This document shows, piece after piece, positions 28,495-42,883 of a stretch of 64,000 nt of DNA. The notes under the pieces were generated by a model. It saw nothing but the letters and a program-made list of their open reading frames with translations, was not told the DNA's origin and made no database searches. Position numbers and translations under genes: made by a program. Source of the stretch: Klebsiella oxytoca NBRC 105695 (GTDB lineage Bacteria > Pseudomonadota > Gammaproteobacteria > Enterobacterales > Enterobacteriaceae). The stretch is taken from NCBI RefSeq assembly GCF_001598695.1, contig NZ_BCZK01000005.1:248001-312000 (forward strand), in the 5' to 3' direction. How positions within the stretch are numbered: position 1 is the first letter of the stretch; every line of letters begins with the position of its first letter.

Positions 28495-29790
28495 TCACTC
28501 CGGCTTGCGATCGCCAGTCGCAATCGGATTTTTCGGATCGCTGCTCCACTCGTACCAGCCGCCGTCGTAGACCGAGACGTTGTTCCAGCCCATCGCCCTG
28601 GCGTACATAAACGTTTCTGAGGCGCGCCATCCGGTGCCGCAGTAAAAAGAGACCTGCTGGCTCGGCAGAATATTCCATGATTTCCACATCGCGGCGATAT
28701 CATCAGCGCTACGCATGGTGCCGTCCGGATTATGGAAATCCTCCATATGGGTGGAATCGCTTCCGGCATGACCCCAGCGAGCCCCGGCAATTTCGCCCTT
28801 CGGCTTGATATAGCTGTAGCCGCTGGTGGTACCGATAAACTCCGGCCAGGAACGGATGCTGACCAGCGAAGCATCCTGACGATGCAGCAGGGCGCGAGCC
28901 TGCTCGGTATTGAGCATCAGCTGCGGCTGGCCCGGGATGGGGGCGCCAAAATCCGGTTCAGGTTTCTGTTCTGGCGGCGTTCCGCGCTCAACCGGCAGAC
29001 CGGCATCGGACCAGGTCTTCCAGCCGCCGTCGAGCAGGCGCACATCCTTCACGCCGGCGTAGAGCATAATCTGCGCCACGCGGGCGGCGGCATACACGTC
29101 GCGACCGTACAAAATTACCGTGGTGTCATGGCGAATGCCGTGTTTTGCCAGCATCGCTTTTAGCTGCGCGTCGGACACTTTATTCCATAGCGGTTCGCTC
29201 TCCACCTCGTTAGTGTCGATATAACCGGCGCCCGGAATATGGCTCAGCAGATAAAACTTCGGCGCGCCCCAGGCGGCTTCAAAAACTTTCCATTCACCGG
29301 CAGGCGCGGCGGTAACCGGCTCGCCGCGCTGGAGGTCGTGCAGCCACTGCGGATATACCAGCTGTTCAAAATGCGGCAGCTTTTGCAGGCGACCTGCCTG
29401 GCTCAGGGCATCGCCGAGGGAGCTGAGATGAGTGAAACCAGCAGCCTGAAGGCGCGCCGCGACTTTCGCGTTGTCTTCGGCGTTGCCGTATAGCGCAATT
29501 GGCGTAGAGGTCTGCAGATTGTGCAGCTTAGCCCAGGCGCTCAGCTGTTCGTCGTTCATCGCGCCAAGCCAGCTGGCTGACAGGTTAAGCGCCTGCGGTT
29601 CATGACCCTGAGGCCCGTTAGCGCTTTGCGGCCAGCCGTTATAGAAAGCGCTGAGACGCGTATCAATAGCGACGCCGTTCTGCTGTTGCAGCGTGGAGAG
29701 CGTTAGCGTTGGCATGGATTCAGCGGCGGAGGTGGAAGCAGCAAGCCCCATCAGGAGGGCGAGTGCGGTCAATTGAGAAACACGTTTCAT
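28495..29790 (-). CDS. ynjE: YnjE, periplasmic thiosulfate sulfurtransferase
   Basis: 431 residues (435 in E. coli). A signal peptide (MKRVSQLTALALLMGLAASTSAA) is followed by three rhodanese domains; the active-site cysteine is in the last one, SFYCGTGWRASET near 370-382. Transfers sulfur from thiosulfate in vitro; the physiological acceptor is not settled. The start codon used is the family start; the frame begins 11 codons earlier. No strong ribosome site is seen. Follows ynjD after a 78-base gap. Confidence 0.93.
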   Translation of the reverse strand: MKRVSQLTALALLMGLAASTSAAESMPTLTLSTLQQQNGVAIDTRLSAFYNGWPQSANGPQGHEPQALNLSASWLGAMNDEQLSAWAKLHNLQTSTPIALYGNAEDNAKVAARLQAAGFTHLSSLGDALSQAGRLQKLPHFEQLVYPQWLHDLQRGEPVTAAPAGEWKVFEAAWGAPKFYLLSHIPGAGYIDTNEVESEPLWNKVSDAQLKAMLAKHGIRHDTTVILYGRDVYAAARVAQIMLYAGVKDVRLLDGGWKTWSDAGLPVERGTPPEQKPEPDFGAPIPGQPQLMLNTEQARALLHRQDASLVSIRSWPEFIGTTSGYSYIKPKGEIAGARWGHAGSDSTHMEDFHNPDGTMRSADDIAAMWKSWNILPSQQVSFYCGTGWRASETFMYARAMGWNNVSVYDGGWYEWSSDPKNPIATGDRKPE

Positions 29791-29868
29791 CGAAATGCCC
29801 GACAGTAGAAAATTGAGCGGCAATTCTCGGCGTTCTCAGCGGAAAAATCCTTGCGATAGCGCAGGCTT

Positions 29869-30501
29869 TCATTGCCACTGGCTCATATGTAAACAGCGCC
29901 CGCCGACGGGAGAGTCCTGGCGATCGTGCGTCACCAGCAGCGCCGGAATGGCCAGCCGCGCCAGTTCGTCGAATACCCAGCGGCGAAAATCGGCGCGCAG
30001 CTCAATGTCGAGGCGATTAAAGGGCTCATCAAGCAGCAGCGCCCGCGGTCGGGCCAGCAGGGCGCGCATCAGGCTGACCCGCGCCCGCTGGCCGCCGGAA
30101 AGGGTGGCCGGATCGCGGCTGTAGAAACCCTCCAGACCGGCGCGCTCCAGCGCCTGTTCTACCTGCGGTTTGCGCTGGGAACGCTGGACGTCAGCGGGCA
30201 GCGCCAGCCGCAGATTTTGTCCGACGCTGAAGTGGTCAAACAGCAGCGCGTCCTGGAACAGGATGCCGATACGCCGCCGCTCGGTGGGTAAACTGTCGCA
30301 GCGCTGGTTATCCAGCCACAGCTCCCCTGCGGCGCGGAAATCTTCCGCCAGCGCGCCCACCATCCAGGCGAACAACGTCGATTTGCCGCTGCCGGAGGGG
30401 CCCATCAACGTCAATATCTCGCCCGCTGCGACCGAAAAATCGACGTCGCGCAGCAGCGGCTGCCCGTTGAGTCTGAGAGTCAGGTTTTTGACGATCAACA
30501 T
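29869..30501 (-). CDS. ynjD: YnjD, ABC transporter ATP-binding subunit
   Basis: 210 residues. Walker A GPSGSGKST (33-41), signature LSGGQRARVS and Walker B RALLLDEPF are all present. It should power the YnjC permease. Its ATG overlaps the ynjC stop (TAATG), showing coupled translation, although the open frame runs much further upstream through ynjC. Slightly shorter than E. coli YnjD (217). The transported compound is unknown. Confidence 0.92.
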   Translation of the reverse strand: MLIVKNLTLRLNGQPLLRDVDFSVAAGEILTLMGPSGSGKSTLFAWMVGALAEDFRAAGELWLDNQRCDSLPTERRRIGILFQDALLFDHFSVGQNLRLALPADVQRSQRKPQVEQALERAGLEGFYSRDPATLSGGQRARVSLMRALLARPRALLLDEPFNRLDIELRADFRRWVFDELARLAIPALLVTHDRQDSPVGGRCLHMSQWQ

Positions 30502-32036
30502 TAGCGTAATCCTTGTCGATAGCGGCCAATCGGCCAGGCCAGCAGAGCGGTGAGAGCAAAGAATACCGCCGGTAGCAGCAACTGCCACAGCGCCTGCGCG
30601 GCGAGGGTGGCGATATCGCCGCCGCTGCTCAGCGCCACGGCTTCGCTGGTCAGCGTTGGGATCCGCCCGCCTCCCAGCCATAACGTCGGTAGATATTGCG
30701 CAATGCTTACCGAAAAGCCCACCGCCAGCGCCGTCAGCAGCGGACGCGTCAGGGCAGGTAAGGTGACCAGCCAGAAGATACGCCCCTGATGCCAGCCGAG
30801 GGTTCGGGCAACCAACTCCGCGCGCGGATCGGCCGCGCGACGCGCGGGATGCAGAATAAACAGCATCCATGGTACCACCCATAGCAGATGGCCCCATAAA
30901 ACGGTAAGCCACTCGCCGTCCTGCCACGTATACAGCGCCAGCTGATATTGCCCGTCCACCAGCGGCAGCGCCGGTAAAATTAGCGGCAGCCAGATCCAGC
31001 CGCCGAAGCGGGAAGGGCCAAGCTCCAGCCACAGCAGGCAAACGACCGCGCCGAGAAGCGCAGAGCAGAGACCGAGCCACAGACTGTTGCCGATACTATC
31101 GCCGAGCGGAGCACGACTCTGCGCCGTCGCCGCCAGCAGCAGCGCGCAGAGCACGCCACACAGCGGCAGGAGAATCGCGAAGCTTTTCCCGACGAGCGCC
31201 CGCGGCTGCGGGCGGCGGATCCCCTGAACCGGTGGGATCCGCCGCCGCCAGACGCGCCAGGCTCCCCATGCCAGCAGCGCCATCATGACGAGCGTCAGCA
31301 GTAATACCAGGCTGGCAAGGGCCCCTTTGGCCTGCTGTTGTTCATCGCCCTGGCTCAACCATTGCCAGGCCAGCACCGCCAGCGTCGGCGGGTTGCCCGG
31401 CCCAATTACCAGCGCGACATCAACCGCCGAAAGGCTCCAGGCGGCGGTCGCCAGCAGCGCGATCGCCAGCGCTGGCAGCAGGGCGGGTAGCACAAGCCAC
31501 TTCAGGCACTGCCAGCGGCCGTAGCCGAGGCTTTTTAATACCGTTGCCTGTCCCGCCAGCCGTTTCTCACCTAACAGGCCGTAAACCACCCACAACAGAA
31601 ATGCGCTCTCTTTGACCGCCATCGTCAGACCCAGGCCAATGCCGTAGCGGTCAACTGGCGGAATGAAAAAGGGCAGCAGGCGAGAGAGCCAGCCGCCTTC
31701 AGCAAATAGCAGCAGGGCGGCGGTAGCGAAGGCGACATGGGGTACCGCCAGCAGCAGCGGCAGCCTGGCTGCCAGCCGGCGCCAACCGCTTGATGGCCAG
31801 AGTGCGGCAACAACCGAGAGCGTGATGATCAGCGCGCCGCCAACCGAGAGCAGGGTTGAGACGAGAGTCGCCGCCAGCGCCTGCCAGAACTGCGGATCGG
31901 CAACCAGCGACTGCCAAAGCGTCAGGCGCAGCGCCGGAAGCGTCATCAGAGAAACGGCCGGCAGCAGCGGGAGATAGATCAGCGCGACGGCGGCCCAGGC
32001 CAGCAGCCTTAGTGCGTGCCGTAGCGGCGCAGCCAT
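30501..32036 (-). CDS. ynjC: YnjC, ABC transporter permease (fused)
   Basis: 511 residues with about 12 predicted membrane segments: two binding-protein-dependent permease halves fused in one chain, as in ThiP/FbpB-type importers. Starts inside the end of ynjB (28-base overlap) and ends in the ynjD start. The operon is therefore tightly coupled. Substrate unknown; the architecture resembles thiamine and ferric iron importers. Confidence 0.92.
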   Translation of the reverse strand: MAAPLRHALRLLAWAAVALIYLPLLPAVSLMTLPALRLTLWQSLVADPQFWQALAATLVSTLLSVGGALIITLSVVAALWPSSGWRRLAARLPLLLAVPHVAFATAALLLFAEGGWLSRLLPFFIPPVDRYGIGLGLTMAVKESAFLLWVVYGLLGEKRLAGQATVLKSLGYGRWQCLKWLVLPALLPALAIALLATAAWSLSAVDVALVIGPGNPPTLAVLAWQWLSQGDEQQQAKGALASLVLLLTLVMMALLAWGAWRVWRRRIPPVQGIRRPQPRALVGKSFAILLPLCGVLCALLLAATAQSRAPLGDSIGNSLWLGLCSALLGAVVCLLWLELGPSRFGGWIWLPLILPALPLVDGQYQLALYTWQDGEWLTVLWGHLLWVVPWMLFILHPARRAADPRAELVARTLGWHQGRIFWLVTLPALTRPLLTALAVGFSVSIAQYLPTLWLGGGRIPTLTSEAVALSSGGDIATLAAQALWQLLLPAVFFALTALLAWPIGRYRQGLR

Positions 32037-33169
32037 TCCTGCTCCAGCGCTTCTACCCAGGCCGAGTGCGGTTCTCCCAGCATTGGCGGCAAATCCTGCG
32101 GCACAACGGCGTTGAAGGACTGGCGCTCATCTGCCGTTAACTTCGCCGGATCCAGCACGCTGGGGTCGCCCCACACCGCCGGGTCGGCCTTGCGCAGCTG
32201 CGCCTGCGGTGAGAGCAGGAAATTGGCGACAACTTTCGCCCCTGCCGTCGCGCGGGCGTTAACCGGGATCGCCACAAAGTGGACGTTGCCGAGCATCCCC
32301 TGGCTAAAACCGAAGCCGTAGCTGTCTTTCGGCAGCTCGCCGCTGGCCGCTTTTTGCTGCGCGTGCAGCGGGTTGAAGGTGATTGACAGCCTGAGGACAC
32401 CGTTCGTCAGCATGGTATCCATACGGGCGGGCGAAGCCGGGAAGTCGCGGCCCTCGCGCCATAGCAGAGGGTGAAGCTGGTCAAGGTATTGCCACAGCGG
32501 CGCGGTCGCGGCGGCGAAGTTGGCCTCTTGCGGCGGCTGACGCAGGGCGTCAGGATTTGGGGTCAGCGTCAGCAGCAGCTGTTCGAGAAAGGCGGTACCG
32601 GTAAAATCCGGCGGCCGCGGATAGGTAACGCTACCGGGGTGCGCGGCGGCGAAAGCCAGCAGCGCCTGCGGATCGTTGGGCGCGTCGGGCGTTTGCGAAC
32701 GGCGGGCGATAAAAGTGAGCTGCGCGCCGCCCCACGGCGACTCCGCCCCGTCGGTAGGAATGGAGAAATCTTCGCGCACCGGCTTTTGCGTATCGACAAA
32801 GCGCCAGTTGGGCAGGGTTTCCGCCCACTGGGTTTGCAGCAGATTTGCGCTTTTCAGGGTGCGGAAATTCTCGCCGTTAACCCACAGCAGGTCGATAGAA
32901 CCGCCAGAACTGCGTCCGGCGCGGGCTTCGCTTTGAATGCGCTTTACCGCGTCGGCGGCATCGGCGATATGCACGATGCGCAGATCGATGGCATAGTCGC
33001 GCTTCACCTCTTCGCTGACCCAGTCGAGATAGCGGTTAACCGCCGGATCGCCGCCCCAGGCGTTAAACCACACCGTCTGGCCGCGAGCCTCTTGTTGCGT
33101 GGATTGCCAGTTGGCGCTGGCGGACAGCGGAGAAAGCAACAGCAAAGCGAAGACCAACAAACTACGCAT
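32009..33169 (-). CDS. ynjB: YnjB, periplasmic solute-binding protein
   Basis: 386 residues with a signal peptide (MRSLLVFALLLLSPLSASA). Extracellular solute-binding protein of the type that serves YnjC and YnjD; E. coli YnjB is of similar size. The ATG five bases after AAGGAG is chosen over the GTG six bases upstream, which would sit on the ribosome site. Cargo is not known. Ten bases after ynjA. Confidence 0.92.
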   Translation of the reverse strand: MRSLLVFALLLLSPLSASANWQSTQQEARGQTVWFNAWGGDPAVNRYLDWVSEEVKRDYAIDLRIVHIADAADAVKRIQSEARAGRSSGGSIDLLWVNGENFRTLKSANLLQTQWAETLPNWRFVDTQKPVREDFSIPTDGAESPWGGAQLTFIARRSQTPDAPNDPQALLAFAAAHPGSVTYPRPPDFTGTAFLEQLLLTLTPNPDALRQPPQEANFAAATAPLWQYLDQLHPLLWREGRDFPASPARMDTMLTNGVLRLSITFNPLHAQQKAASGELPKDSYGFGFSQGMLGNVHFVAIPVNARATAGAKVVANFLLSPQAQLRKADPAVWGDPSVLDPAKLTADERQSFNAVVPQDLPPMLGEPHSAWVEALEQEWLRRYGTH

Positions 33170-33178
33170 AACCACTCC

Positions 33179-33730
33179 TTATGGTTTCGAATCGGTGGGA
33201 AGCTGGCATAACCCCTGGGCGGGGATCGCCATCGCCGAATTAAAGCGCGCTGACAGGTTTTGTAACCCGATCAGCGCCGTGAGTTCGGTCAGCGCTTGAG
33301 CATCAAACTGTCCCGCCAGCTTATCGCGCAGCGCGTCGTCGACGGCCGGAGGCGTCATGCTGGCCGCTTCGGCATACTCCAGCGCCAGCCGCTCGCGTTC
33401 GCTGAATAGCGCGCTATCTCGCCATCCGGCTACAGCCAGGAGTTTATCGCTGCCGCCGCTGCGCTCCGCCAGCTTCATGCTGGTGATATCAATACAAAAC
33501 TCGCACAAACACAGCTGCGCGATGCGGGCGCTGACCAGCGAACGCAGCACCGGCTCGAGGGGCGAGCGTTTGCGTTCCAGATAACCGACGAACATCGACA
33601 CCAGATAAAAGACCAGCGGAATGCGACCCCACCAGCGAATAGGGCTCAGCACCTCGCCGTAGTGGCGGCGATGCAGCCAGGCCTGCGGGCGCAGAATCAG
33701 GGGAATTGACTTCAGGGGGGGTAAGCTCAT
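33179..33730 (-). CDS. ynjA: YnjA, AhpD-like carboxymuconolactone decarboxylase family protein
   Basis: 183 residues, one more than E. coli YnjA. AhpD-like helical core with the redox pair CEFC in LCLCEFCIDI (about 75-84) and the following Met/Lys helix. It could be a thiol peroxidase-like or oxidoreductase protein, but no reaction is established. It overlaps the ydjZ stop by four bases (ATGA), so it is translated within the ydjXZ-ynjABCD operon. Confidence 0.9.
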   Translation of the reverse strand: MSLPPLKSIPLILRPQAWLHRRHYGEVLSPIRWWGRIPLVFYLVSMFVGYLERKRSPLEPVLRSLVSARIAQLCLCEFCIDITSMKLAERSGGSDKLLAVAGWRDSALFSERERLALEYAEAASMTPPAVDDALRDKLAGQFDAQALTELTALIGLQNLSARFNSAMAIPAQGLCQLPTDSKP

Positions 33731-34425
33731 CGTGAACGCCTCTTTTGTTGTTCAAGATAGAGTGCTTTCGCGACGACCACCAGGATCGCCAGCGCAAACA
33801 GGATCGATAAACCGGTTACCAGCCAGAATGTACCGCCCGTCAGCAGGCTGCCGGTCCACGAGTAGACTATCGTGGCGGGCAACTGGCCCAGACCGGTAGC
33901 CAGCATAAAATGGCGAAAGCGTATTGAGGTCAGTCCGGCCGCGTAACTTACCGGATCAAAAGGTACAAAGGGCAGCAGGCGGCAAACCAGGATGGTGTGT
34001 TTACCGTAGCGGGTAAAAAAGCCATCCATACTCTGCAATACGCTTTTGCCGGTCAGCTTTTCCACCGCTTCGCGGCCAAATACTCTGGCGATGAAAAAAC
34101 ACAGCGCCGCCCCGGCCATGGCGCTCACCCACGATAGCGCGCCGCCCCAGAAGGCGCCGAACAGGGAAGCGTTAGCGAAGGTGATGAGAAAAGCGGGAAG
34201 CGGGGCGATAATCGCCTGCAGAATCATCAGCGCAAAGGAGACCAGGGCCGCCTGCGGCCCCCAGGAGTCGATAAAACGCTCAATAGCCAGCTGATCGAGC
34301 GTGGCAAAGGCGGCGAGGCTGCGCTGCATAAACCCATTAACGCCGGGGATCAGCCACCATGCCAGCAGCCCCGCCAGCAGCGTAGCGCCAATGATTATCC
34401 GGTAGATCGCCTGGCTATTTTTCAT
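33727..34425 (-). CDS. ydjZ: YdjZ, TVP38/TMEM64 (DedA-like) membrane protein
   Basis: 232 residues, six or so membrane segments, SNARE-associated/VTT domain with the conserved RLLPFVPFDPVSYAAGL motif (about 143-159) near a re-entrant loop. Related proteins are thought to be lipid scramblases or flippases in the DedA superfamily. The start ATG is 45 bases inside the open frame, after the overlapping end of ydjX. Paralogue of ydjX. In E. coli ydjY lies between the two; here they overlap by 11 bases. Confidence 0.9.
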   Translation of the reverse strand: MKNSQAIYRIIIGATLLAGLLAWWLIPGVNGFMQRSLAAFATLDQLAIERFIDSWGPQAALVSFALMILQAIIAPLPAFLITFANASLFGAFWGGALSWVSAMAGAALCFFIARVFGREAVEKLTGKSVLQSMDGFFTRYGKHTILVCRLLPFVPFDPVSYAAGLTSIRFRHFMLATGLGQLPATIVYSWTGSLLTGGTFWLVTGLSILFALAILVVVAKALYLEQQKRRSR

Positions 34426-35077
34426 CGTTGATTCGCCACCGTTGCGTGTCGATCCGCCGATAGCGGGCATATCTTTTGGCTGCCTGAATCAGGACAAATA
34501 ACACCAGCCCGGCAAGCGTTAGCTTTAGCACAAAAAGGGAAGTGATACCGTCGCGGATAAGTTCGCTGGCCATCAGCGTATAAATAAATATGCCGGGCAA
34601 GGTGGTTATGGCGGAAATAAAGGTAAACGACCAGAATGAAATAGCCGTGAGGCCATAGGCGTAATTCTGAATATTATAGGGAAACAGCGGGACTAACCGG
34701 GTCAGAATTAAAAAGTCGCAGCCGCTACGTTCAATGCCTCTTTCAATTGCCTGGAATATCGCCGTCTCTCCGAAGTATTTAAGCAGCAGCTCGCGGCCCA
34801 GCCAACGGGCGAGCAGGAACGACAGGGAGGAGGCGACCGACGCCGCCAGCAGCGATAGCAAGGTTCCCGTCAGAGGGCCAAAAAGTACACCGCCGGCAAT
34901 GACCAGCGCACTGCCCGGAATCAAAAACAGGGTAGCGATAATAAACAGCAAGATATAGAGCGCATACCCGAAGCCACCGCTTTGGCGGATCATTTCGCGC
35001 AGATGGTGGAAATGAGTGACCAGCTCGGCAAAACCCGACTGCTGGATAATACAGGCGAAAATGCTCAGGATGACCAC
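34415..35077 (-). CDS. ydjX: YdjX, TVP38/TMEM64 (DedA-like) membrane protein; 5' end disrupted
   Basis: 220 residues from the first possible in-frame GTG; E. coli YdjX has 236. The VTT domain is intact, including LILTRLVPLFPYNIQNYAYGL. The start is odd: the GTG at 35077 has no ribosome site, while 46 bases upstream an ATG (35121-35123) with AGGAG at six bases opens a frame that stops after six codons. Removing one A from the CAAAAG run (35116-35119) joins that ATG in frame to YdjX, giving MQRSRHKAEYKLLSVVV, which aligns with the E. coli N terminus. So either a frameshift mutation, a sequence error or slippage. Leads the ydjXZ-ynjABCD operon. Confidence 0.8.
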   Translation of the reverse strand: MVILSIFACIIQQSGFAELVTHFHHLREMIRQSGGFGYALYILLFIIATLFLIPGSALVIAGGVLFGPLTGTLLSLLAASVASSLSFLLARWLGRELLLKYFGETAIFQAIERGIERSGCDFLILTRLVPLFPYNIQNYAYGLTAISFWSFTFISAITTLPGIFIYTLMASELIRDGITSLFVLKLTLAGLVLFVLIQAAKRYARYRRIDTQRWRINDEK

Positions 35078-35221
35078 AACAGAAAGCAGCTTATACTCTG
35101 CTTTATGACGGCTTCTTTTGCATTGGGTTCTCCTGTCTTACGCGGGCGGTCAAAAGTGCGCGCGACAGTATAATAGTTTGCCGACGTTCACAATCTATTA
35201 CGGCGGCTTTTTTGATATGGC

Positions 35222-35248
35222 TCAGGCTCTCCGGGCGGGAGAGCCTGA
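35222..35248 (-). terminator. inverted repeat after xthA
   Basis: Ten-base perfect stem CAGGCTCTCC/GGAGAGCCTG around a short loop, 13 bases past the xthA stop. No clear T tract on the xthA strand, so terminator function is likely but not sure. Confidence 0.5.
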
Positions 35249-35260
35249 CAGAGGGCATCA

Positions 35261-36067
35261 TCAGACTTTAAAGGTGGCCCATACCGGGGCATGGTCGGAG
35301 GGTTTTTCCATGCCGCGAATTTCGTAGTCGATGCCGGTCTCGATACAGCGCTGCGCCAGCGGGTGGCTGGCCAGCAGCAGGTCGATACGCAGCCCGCGGT
35401 TATCGTCAAAGCCCTTAGAGCGATAGTCGAACCATGAGAAATGTTCGTTGTCCTGCGGGTTCGCATGGCGGTACGTATCCACCAGGCCCCAGCCCAGCAG
35501 ACGCTCCATCCATTCGCGCTCTTCCGGCAGGAATGAACATTTGCCGGTACGCAGCCAGCGCTTGCGATTCTCTTCGCCGATGCCGATATCAAGATCGGTA
35601 GGGCTGATGTTCATATCGCCCATAATCAGCACCGGATTCTCTTTATTCAGTTCGGTATCAAGGTAGTTCTGCAGATTCTGATAAAAGGCCGCTTTCGCCG
35701 GGAATTTGGTTTCATGATCCCGGCTTTCGCCCTGCGGGAAATAGCCGTTGATTACCGTCACGTTGCCAAACGGAGACGGGATTTCCGCCATGATAATGCG
35801 GCGCTGGGCCTCTTCACCATCGTTGGGGAAGCCGCGGCGCACCGAGATCGGTGTCTCTTTGGTTAGCAGCGCGACGCCGTAATGGCCTTTCTGCCCGTGA
35901 TAAAAGACGTTATAGCCCAGCTTCGCGACCTCTTCGAGAGGAAACATATCGTCGTGAACTTTGGTTTCCTGGAGGCCGATGACGTCGGGCTGGTGTTTGT
36001 CGATGATGGCGGCCAGCTGATGCGGGCGGGCACGCAGGCCGTTGATATTAAAAGAGACAAATTTCAT
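35261..36067 (-). CDS. xthA: Exonuclease III
   Basis: 268 residues, equal to E. coli XthA and nearly the same in sequence. The catalytic set is present: Glu34 in LQETK, the [12 protein letters not shown] motif near 148-159, and the terminal SDHAPVW histidine. AP endonuclease and 3'-5' exonuclease of base excision repair. The start at 36067 is the family one; the longer frame has no ribosome site. Divergent from the ast operon. Confidence 0.97.
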   Translation of the reverse strand: MKFVSFNINGLRARPHQLAAIIDKHQPDVIGLQETKVHDDMFPLEEVAKLGYNVFYHGQKGHYGVALLTKETPISVRRGFPNDGEEAQRRIIMAEIPSPFGNVTVINGYFPQGESRDHETKFPAKAAFYQNLQNYLDTELNKENPVLIMGDMNISPTDLDIGIGEENRKRWLRTGKCSFLPEEREWMERLLGWGLVDTYRHANPQDNEHFSWFDYRSKGFDDNRGLRIDLLLASHPLAQRCIETGIDYEIRGMEKPSDHAPVWATFKV

Positions 36068-36177
36068 AGTCGCTGCCACTGTGCAAGGTGAATAGTGCAG
36101 GGATGGTAGCAGAAATTCGCCGGGCTGGCTGCGCAAAGGCGCTTTATTCTGCCGATTGCAGCGGTTGGTAGCCTGTT

Positions 36178-36192
36178 TGCACAAAGTGTGCA
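36178..36192. promoter_or_regulatory. palindrome TGCACA-AAG-TGTGCA, possible NtrC site
   Basis: Perfect six-base arms. It has the TGCAC...GTGCA arms of an NtrC site, though two bases closer than usual. It lies about 240 bases before the astC sigma-54 promoter, a normal place for an enhancer. Confidence 0.4.
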
Positions 36193-36328
36193 CCATTCTG
36201 GAACGCGCTGCGCCAAAAAAGGGCGATTATTGCCGATAAATTTCGTCAAGGATCACAATTACAGAATTATATCTTACCCCTGCATAATCTTTCTTTTTAT
36301 TCCACTGCTAAAGCCTCTTTTAGTATTT

Positions 36329-36359
36329 TTATTCACTTTTTATGCATTTTATGTGAATA
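36329..36359. promoter_or_regulatory. ArgR-like box region
   Basis: TTATTCACTTTTTATGCAT followed by TTTATGTGAATAG resembles two weak ARG boxes (half-sites TNTGAAT and ATTCA with an A/T spacer). ArgR activates the ast operon in E. coli and Salmonella. Confidence 0.45.
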
Positions 36360-36423
36360 GCGGTCTTTCGTAACTTATTGATATTTCGTTGACGACCTCG
36401 ATTTATGCATTTTTACCTCTGGC

Positions 36424-36439
36424 TGGCACGAACCGTGCA
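36424..36439 (+). promoter_or_regulatory. sigma-54 promoter of astCADBE
   Basis: TGGCACG-AACC-GTGCA: consensus -24 element and GC exactly ten bases after the GG. It lies 72 bases before the astC start. The E. coli operon is transcribed from such a promoter under nitrogen limitation. Confidence 0.8.
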
Positions 36440-36484
36440 ATCTACATTTACAGCGTAATAACCATATTCATTAACATTATTTAA

Positions 36485-41560
<5,076 letters not shown>

Positions 41561-41569
41561 GGAGATGTC

Positions 41570-42532
41570 GTGGACGACTTTCTGGCATTAACGCTGGCTG
41601 GGCGTTTGCCCCACCATTTTCATGGCCAAACGGCGCACTTCCGCTGGCACTGGATTGACTGCGGTATACTGCAGCTCATTCCCCATGAGCCCTGCGAGCG
41701 CTCGCTGGTATTGTCCGCCGGGATCCACGGTAACGAAACCGCGCCGGTCGAAATCACGGATTTACTGCTGCGTCAGTTGTTCTGCGGGGAGTTGCCGTTA
41801 CGCTGGCGGTTGCTGGTGGTCTTCGGCAATCCTTCGGCGCTGAGGGCCAATAAACGCTATCTGCACAGCGATATTAATCGGATGTTTGGTGAGCGCTGGC
41901 GGGCTTTCAGCGTCAGCGATGAAACCGCTCGCGCCCGGCAACTGGAGCATGCGCTGGCGCGCTTTTATGCGCCGGGTAGCGGTGAGCGCTGGCACCTGGA
42001 TTTACATACCGCTATTCGCGGATCGCTGCATACGCGCTTTGGCGTCCTGCCAGCGCGCGATAAGCCGTGGGATGAAGCATTCCTGGGCTGGTTGGGGGCG
42101 GCTGGCCTGGAAGCGCTGGTCTTTCATCAGCAGCCGGGCGGCACCTTTACCCATTTTAGTAGCGAACGTTTCGGCGCGCACTCCTGCACGCTGGAACTGG
42201 GAAAAGCGCTTCCTTTTGGCGACAACGATCTCAGCCAGTTTGCCGCGACGCAGCGCGCGCTGGCGCGTCTGCTGGCCGGCGAGAGGGCGTTGGCTGCCGG
42301 TGATTCGCCGCTGCGCTACAGAGTGGTGCAGCAAATTACCCGCAGCAGCGACAAATTTCAGCTGCATATGTCGGCGCAGACGCTAAACTTCACCCCCTTT
42401 TCTGCCGGGACGCTGCTGGCTGAAGATGGCGAAACCCGCTATGTCGCGGCTAAGGAGCCAGAATATGTGCTGTTTCCCAACCCCGACGTAGCTTTTGGCC
42501 AGCGAGCCGGGCTGATGCTCGAACGCTTCTGA
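41570..42532 (+). CDS. astE: Succinylglutamate desuccinylase
   Basis: 320 residues (322 in E. coli). Zinc carboxypeptidase-like (M14) fold with zinc ligands in [11 protein letters not shown] (His, Glu) and the [12 protein letters not shown] histidine. Releases glutamate and succinate, last step. GTG start with AAGGAG seven bases upstream, nine bases after astB. Last gene of the operon, followed by a hairpin. Confidence 0.96.
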   Translation: MDDFLALTLAGRLPHHFHGQTAHFRWHWIDCGILQLIPHEPCERSLVLSAGIHGNETAPVEITDLLLRQLFCGELPLRWRLLVVFGNPSALRANKRYLHSDINRMFGERWRAFSVSDETARARQLEHALARFYAPGSGERWHLDLHTAIRGSLHTRFGVLPARDKPWDEAFLGWLGAAGLEALVFHQQPGGTFTHFSSERFGAHSCTLELGKALPFGDNDLSQFAATQRALARLLAGERALAAGDSPLRYRVVQQITRSSDKFQLHMSAQTLNFTPFSAGTLLAEDGETRYVAAKEPEYVLFPNPDVAFGQRAGLMLERF

Positions 42533-42534
42533 AT

Positions 42535-42568
42535 ATGCTGTCGCCCCGGTGGCGATGGCATTTATTTT
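42535..42568 (+). terminator. ast operon terminator
   Basis: Stem ATGC-TG-TCGCC with GGCGA-TG-GCAT around CCGGT, followed by TTATTTTG, right after the astE stop. Confidence 0.6.
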
Positions 42569-42883
42569 GCCGGCTGTTTTTTCCTTTAGATCTTAATTTT
42601 TTGTGCGCTATCGGCTGATTGCGGATTATTCCTGGATAAATGCTTTGTTTTTAATCTGCGCTGGTTTATAGTCTTCATAATTTCTCGACAAAACAGCCTG
42701 TTAATTATTTTTTCTTGCAATTATCTCCCCATAATCCTTATTTTCTCCATAATTGGTCAGAAACTGTTTTTTATACTTTCAATGTTTTACGCTTGCTCTG
42801 ACTAATTGACGATAAACGTCGTAAAGTTAATCTCGTCAACACGGCAACGCGCCGTAAGAATAACGCAAAGTAAGGATTGAACG
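42569..42883. other. astE-spy intergenic region
   Basis: About 315 AT-rich bases without a gene, upstream of spy. It should carry the Cpx and Bae controlled spy promoter. A possible weak CpxR box is GATAAACGTCGTAAA at 42811-42825 (consensus GTAAA-N5-GTAAA). Nothing else stands out. Confidence 0.4.

Noticed and set aside
29869-31080. 403-residue form of YnjD reaching into ynjC
   Set aside because: The first 193 residues are an out-of-frame reading of ynjC; the family start lies at the TAATG junction.
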